A DNA stretch of 16,083 nt from NCBI GenBank assembly GCA_031404455.1, contig JANNHP010000114.1, positions 1 to 16,083 on the forward strand, read 5' to 3'. The translations under genes and the position numbers were made by a program. This document shows positions 15,278 through 16,083 of the stretch, piece after piece; the first letter of the stretch is position 1; each line of letters begins with the position of its first letter. The notes under the pieces were generated by a model. It was not told where the DNA came from. It saw only the letters and a program-made list of their open reading frames with translations, and did no database searches. This stretch comes from JANNHP01 sp031404455 (GTDB lineage: Bacteria; Planctomycetota; JAJSAM01; JAJVHW01).

Positions 15278-16083
15278 AAAACCCATACCGCTTTTCTTTC
15301 TGACGCCCAGTTGAAAGAGGAGTTCAACCGCTGCGAGAACTGCGCCGAGAAACCCTGCCGTGAGGCTTGCCCCGCGGACTGCTCGCCAGCCGACTTCATC
15401 CTGGCTGCCAGGATCGGTCTCCCCGCAGACTACAAGCGCTCCGCCTCCCTGATCATGGGCCACAATCCCCTTGGCGGGATCTGCGGCGCCGTGTGCCCAG
15501 ACTTCCACTGCATGAAGGCCTGCTCTCACCGCCTGTTTGATCACCCGGTCAACATCCCGGCGGTCCAGGCCACCATCATCCAAAAGGCCAAGGAACTGGG
15601 CGTGATGCCCTCTCTCAACCAGCCCAAACCCAACGGCCGGAAAGTGGCCGTGGTGGGGGGCGGACCCGCAGGTCTCGCGGCGGCGGCCATGCTGGCCCAG
15701 AAGGGCTTCACGGCCGAAATTTTCGAACGGGATTCCAAGTCTGGCGGCATGTGCAATCTGATTCCCGATCATCGGCTGGACAAGCAGGTGCTCCGTTCCG
15801 ATATCGAGTGGCTGCAAGGCCAGACCGGCGCCAAGATCAACCTTTCCAGCCCCGTGGAAAACCCTTCCGCGCTGCTTGAGAAGGGGTTCGAGGCCGTGGT
15901 GGTTGCCACGGGGCTGGACGCCCCCTATAAGCTCGGCATCCCAGGCGAGGACAAGGCGCTGGACTGGATCGCCTTCCTGAATCAACCGGGTGACCTCAAG
16001 GGCAAGCGCGTGGCCGTCCTTGGGGGCGGTGCCGTAGCCGTGGATTGCGCTGCGGTGGCTCGTACGAAGGGCGCCACCGTGGA
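15269..16083 (+). CDS. GltD/dihydropyrimidine-dehydrogenase-like FAD/NAD(P) oxidoreductase with N-terminal iron-sulfur domain (both ends missing)
   Basis: The frame opens after a TAG at 15266-15268 and runs off the window: 271 codons with no start near the expected N-terminus. Counting 15269 as residue 1, EKTHTAFLSDAQLKEEFNRC leads into a cysteine set C22-x2-C25-x4-C30-x3-C34-P. A second set, C-GAV-CPDFH-C-MKA-C, follows ICGAVCP. These are the [4Fe-4S]-binding alpha-helical domain of GltD/DPD-type electron-transfer subunits. VAVVGGGPAGLAAAAMLA (near residue 130) is the FAD fold, IFERDSKSGGM the following acidic/GG part, and VAVLGGGAVAVDCA (near 252) the start of the NAD(P) fold. Candidates are a PreT/DPD subunit, a glutamate-synthase small-subunit homologue or a YgfK-like protein; sequence alone does not decide. 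Codons such as ttt, ctt, tct, aaa, gat and cgt are frequent here and rare in the rest of the window, and the style is closer to Desulfobacterota-like genes. Confidence 0.8.

Noticed and set aside
14651..15985. GrpB frame extended to a 444-residue protein starting at 15985
   Set aside because: The added part is antisense to the flavoprotein gene and crosses the sequence join.

Overview
This is a GC-rich chromosomal window, probably from a free-living, environmental bacterium. A Planctomycetota-like lineage is my best guess, with Myxococcota or Acidobacteriota possible. The guess rests on a receptor-like Ser/Thr kinase carrying a formylglycine-generating-enzyme-like domain next to a small sigma-like gene, a very large secreted protein built of TIG-like modules, and extreme G/C preference at third codon positions. 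The last ~0.8 kb does not share that codon use and looks foreign to the rest.

Layout. (1) Minus strand, 1-3064: a membrane-anchored protein kinase gene, followed through a GTGA stop/start overlap by the 5' end of a probable ECF-type sigma factor cut by the window edge. (2) Plus strand, 3155-5790: divergent from the kinase, a tight three-gene operon encoding protoporphyrinogen oxidase (HemG/HemY type), an unrecognised lipoprotein and a uracil-DNA-glycosylase-superfamily protein. (3) Plus strand, 5848-14012: a ~2,320-residue secreted protein (prepeptidase-like N-terminus, about 14 TIG/IPT-like modules, an SbsA-like Ig domain, a C-terminal HExxH zinc-protease motif), coupled through an ATGA overlap to a secreted protein with a small beta-type N-terminal domain and HEAT-like repeats. 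(4) Plus strand, 14191-14625: a small exported protein with a Met/His/Cys-rich tail. (5) Minus strand, 14651 to ~15275: a GrpB-family gene preceded by the last ~33 codons of what looks like hemL (glutamate-1-semialdehyde aminomutase). (6) Plus strand, ~15269-16083: the interior of a GltD/dihydropyrimidine-dehydrogenase-like iron-sulfur flavoprotein, with no start codon and different codon use, abutting the broken hemL fragment.

How the pieces fit. The divergent kinase and hemG genes share a 90-bp intergenic region holding a 10-bp inverted repeat. Each arm lies between a possible -10 box and the start codon. A similar arrangement with a 17-bp-spaced -35/-10 pair sits just upstream of the giant secreted protein, suggesting leaderless transcripts. 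The giant protease-like protein and its coupled partner probably act together outside the cytoplasm. The join near 15270-15277 truncates two genes at once and coincides with a change in codon use. It is best read as a chimeric assembly join or a recombination breakpoint, and anything to its right should not be assumed to belong to the same organism.

No tRNA, rRNA, CRISPR array, insertion sequence or phage gene was recognised.
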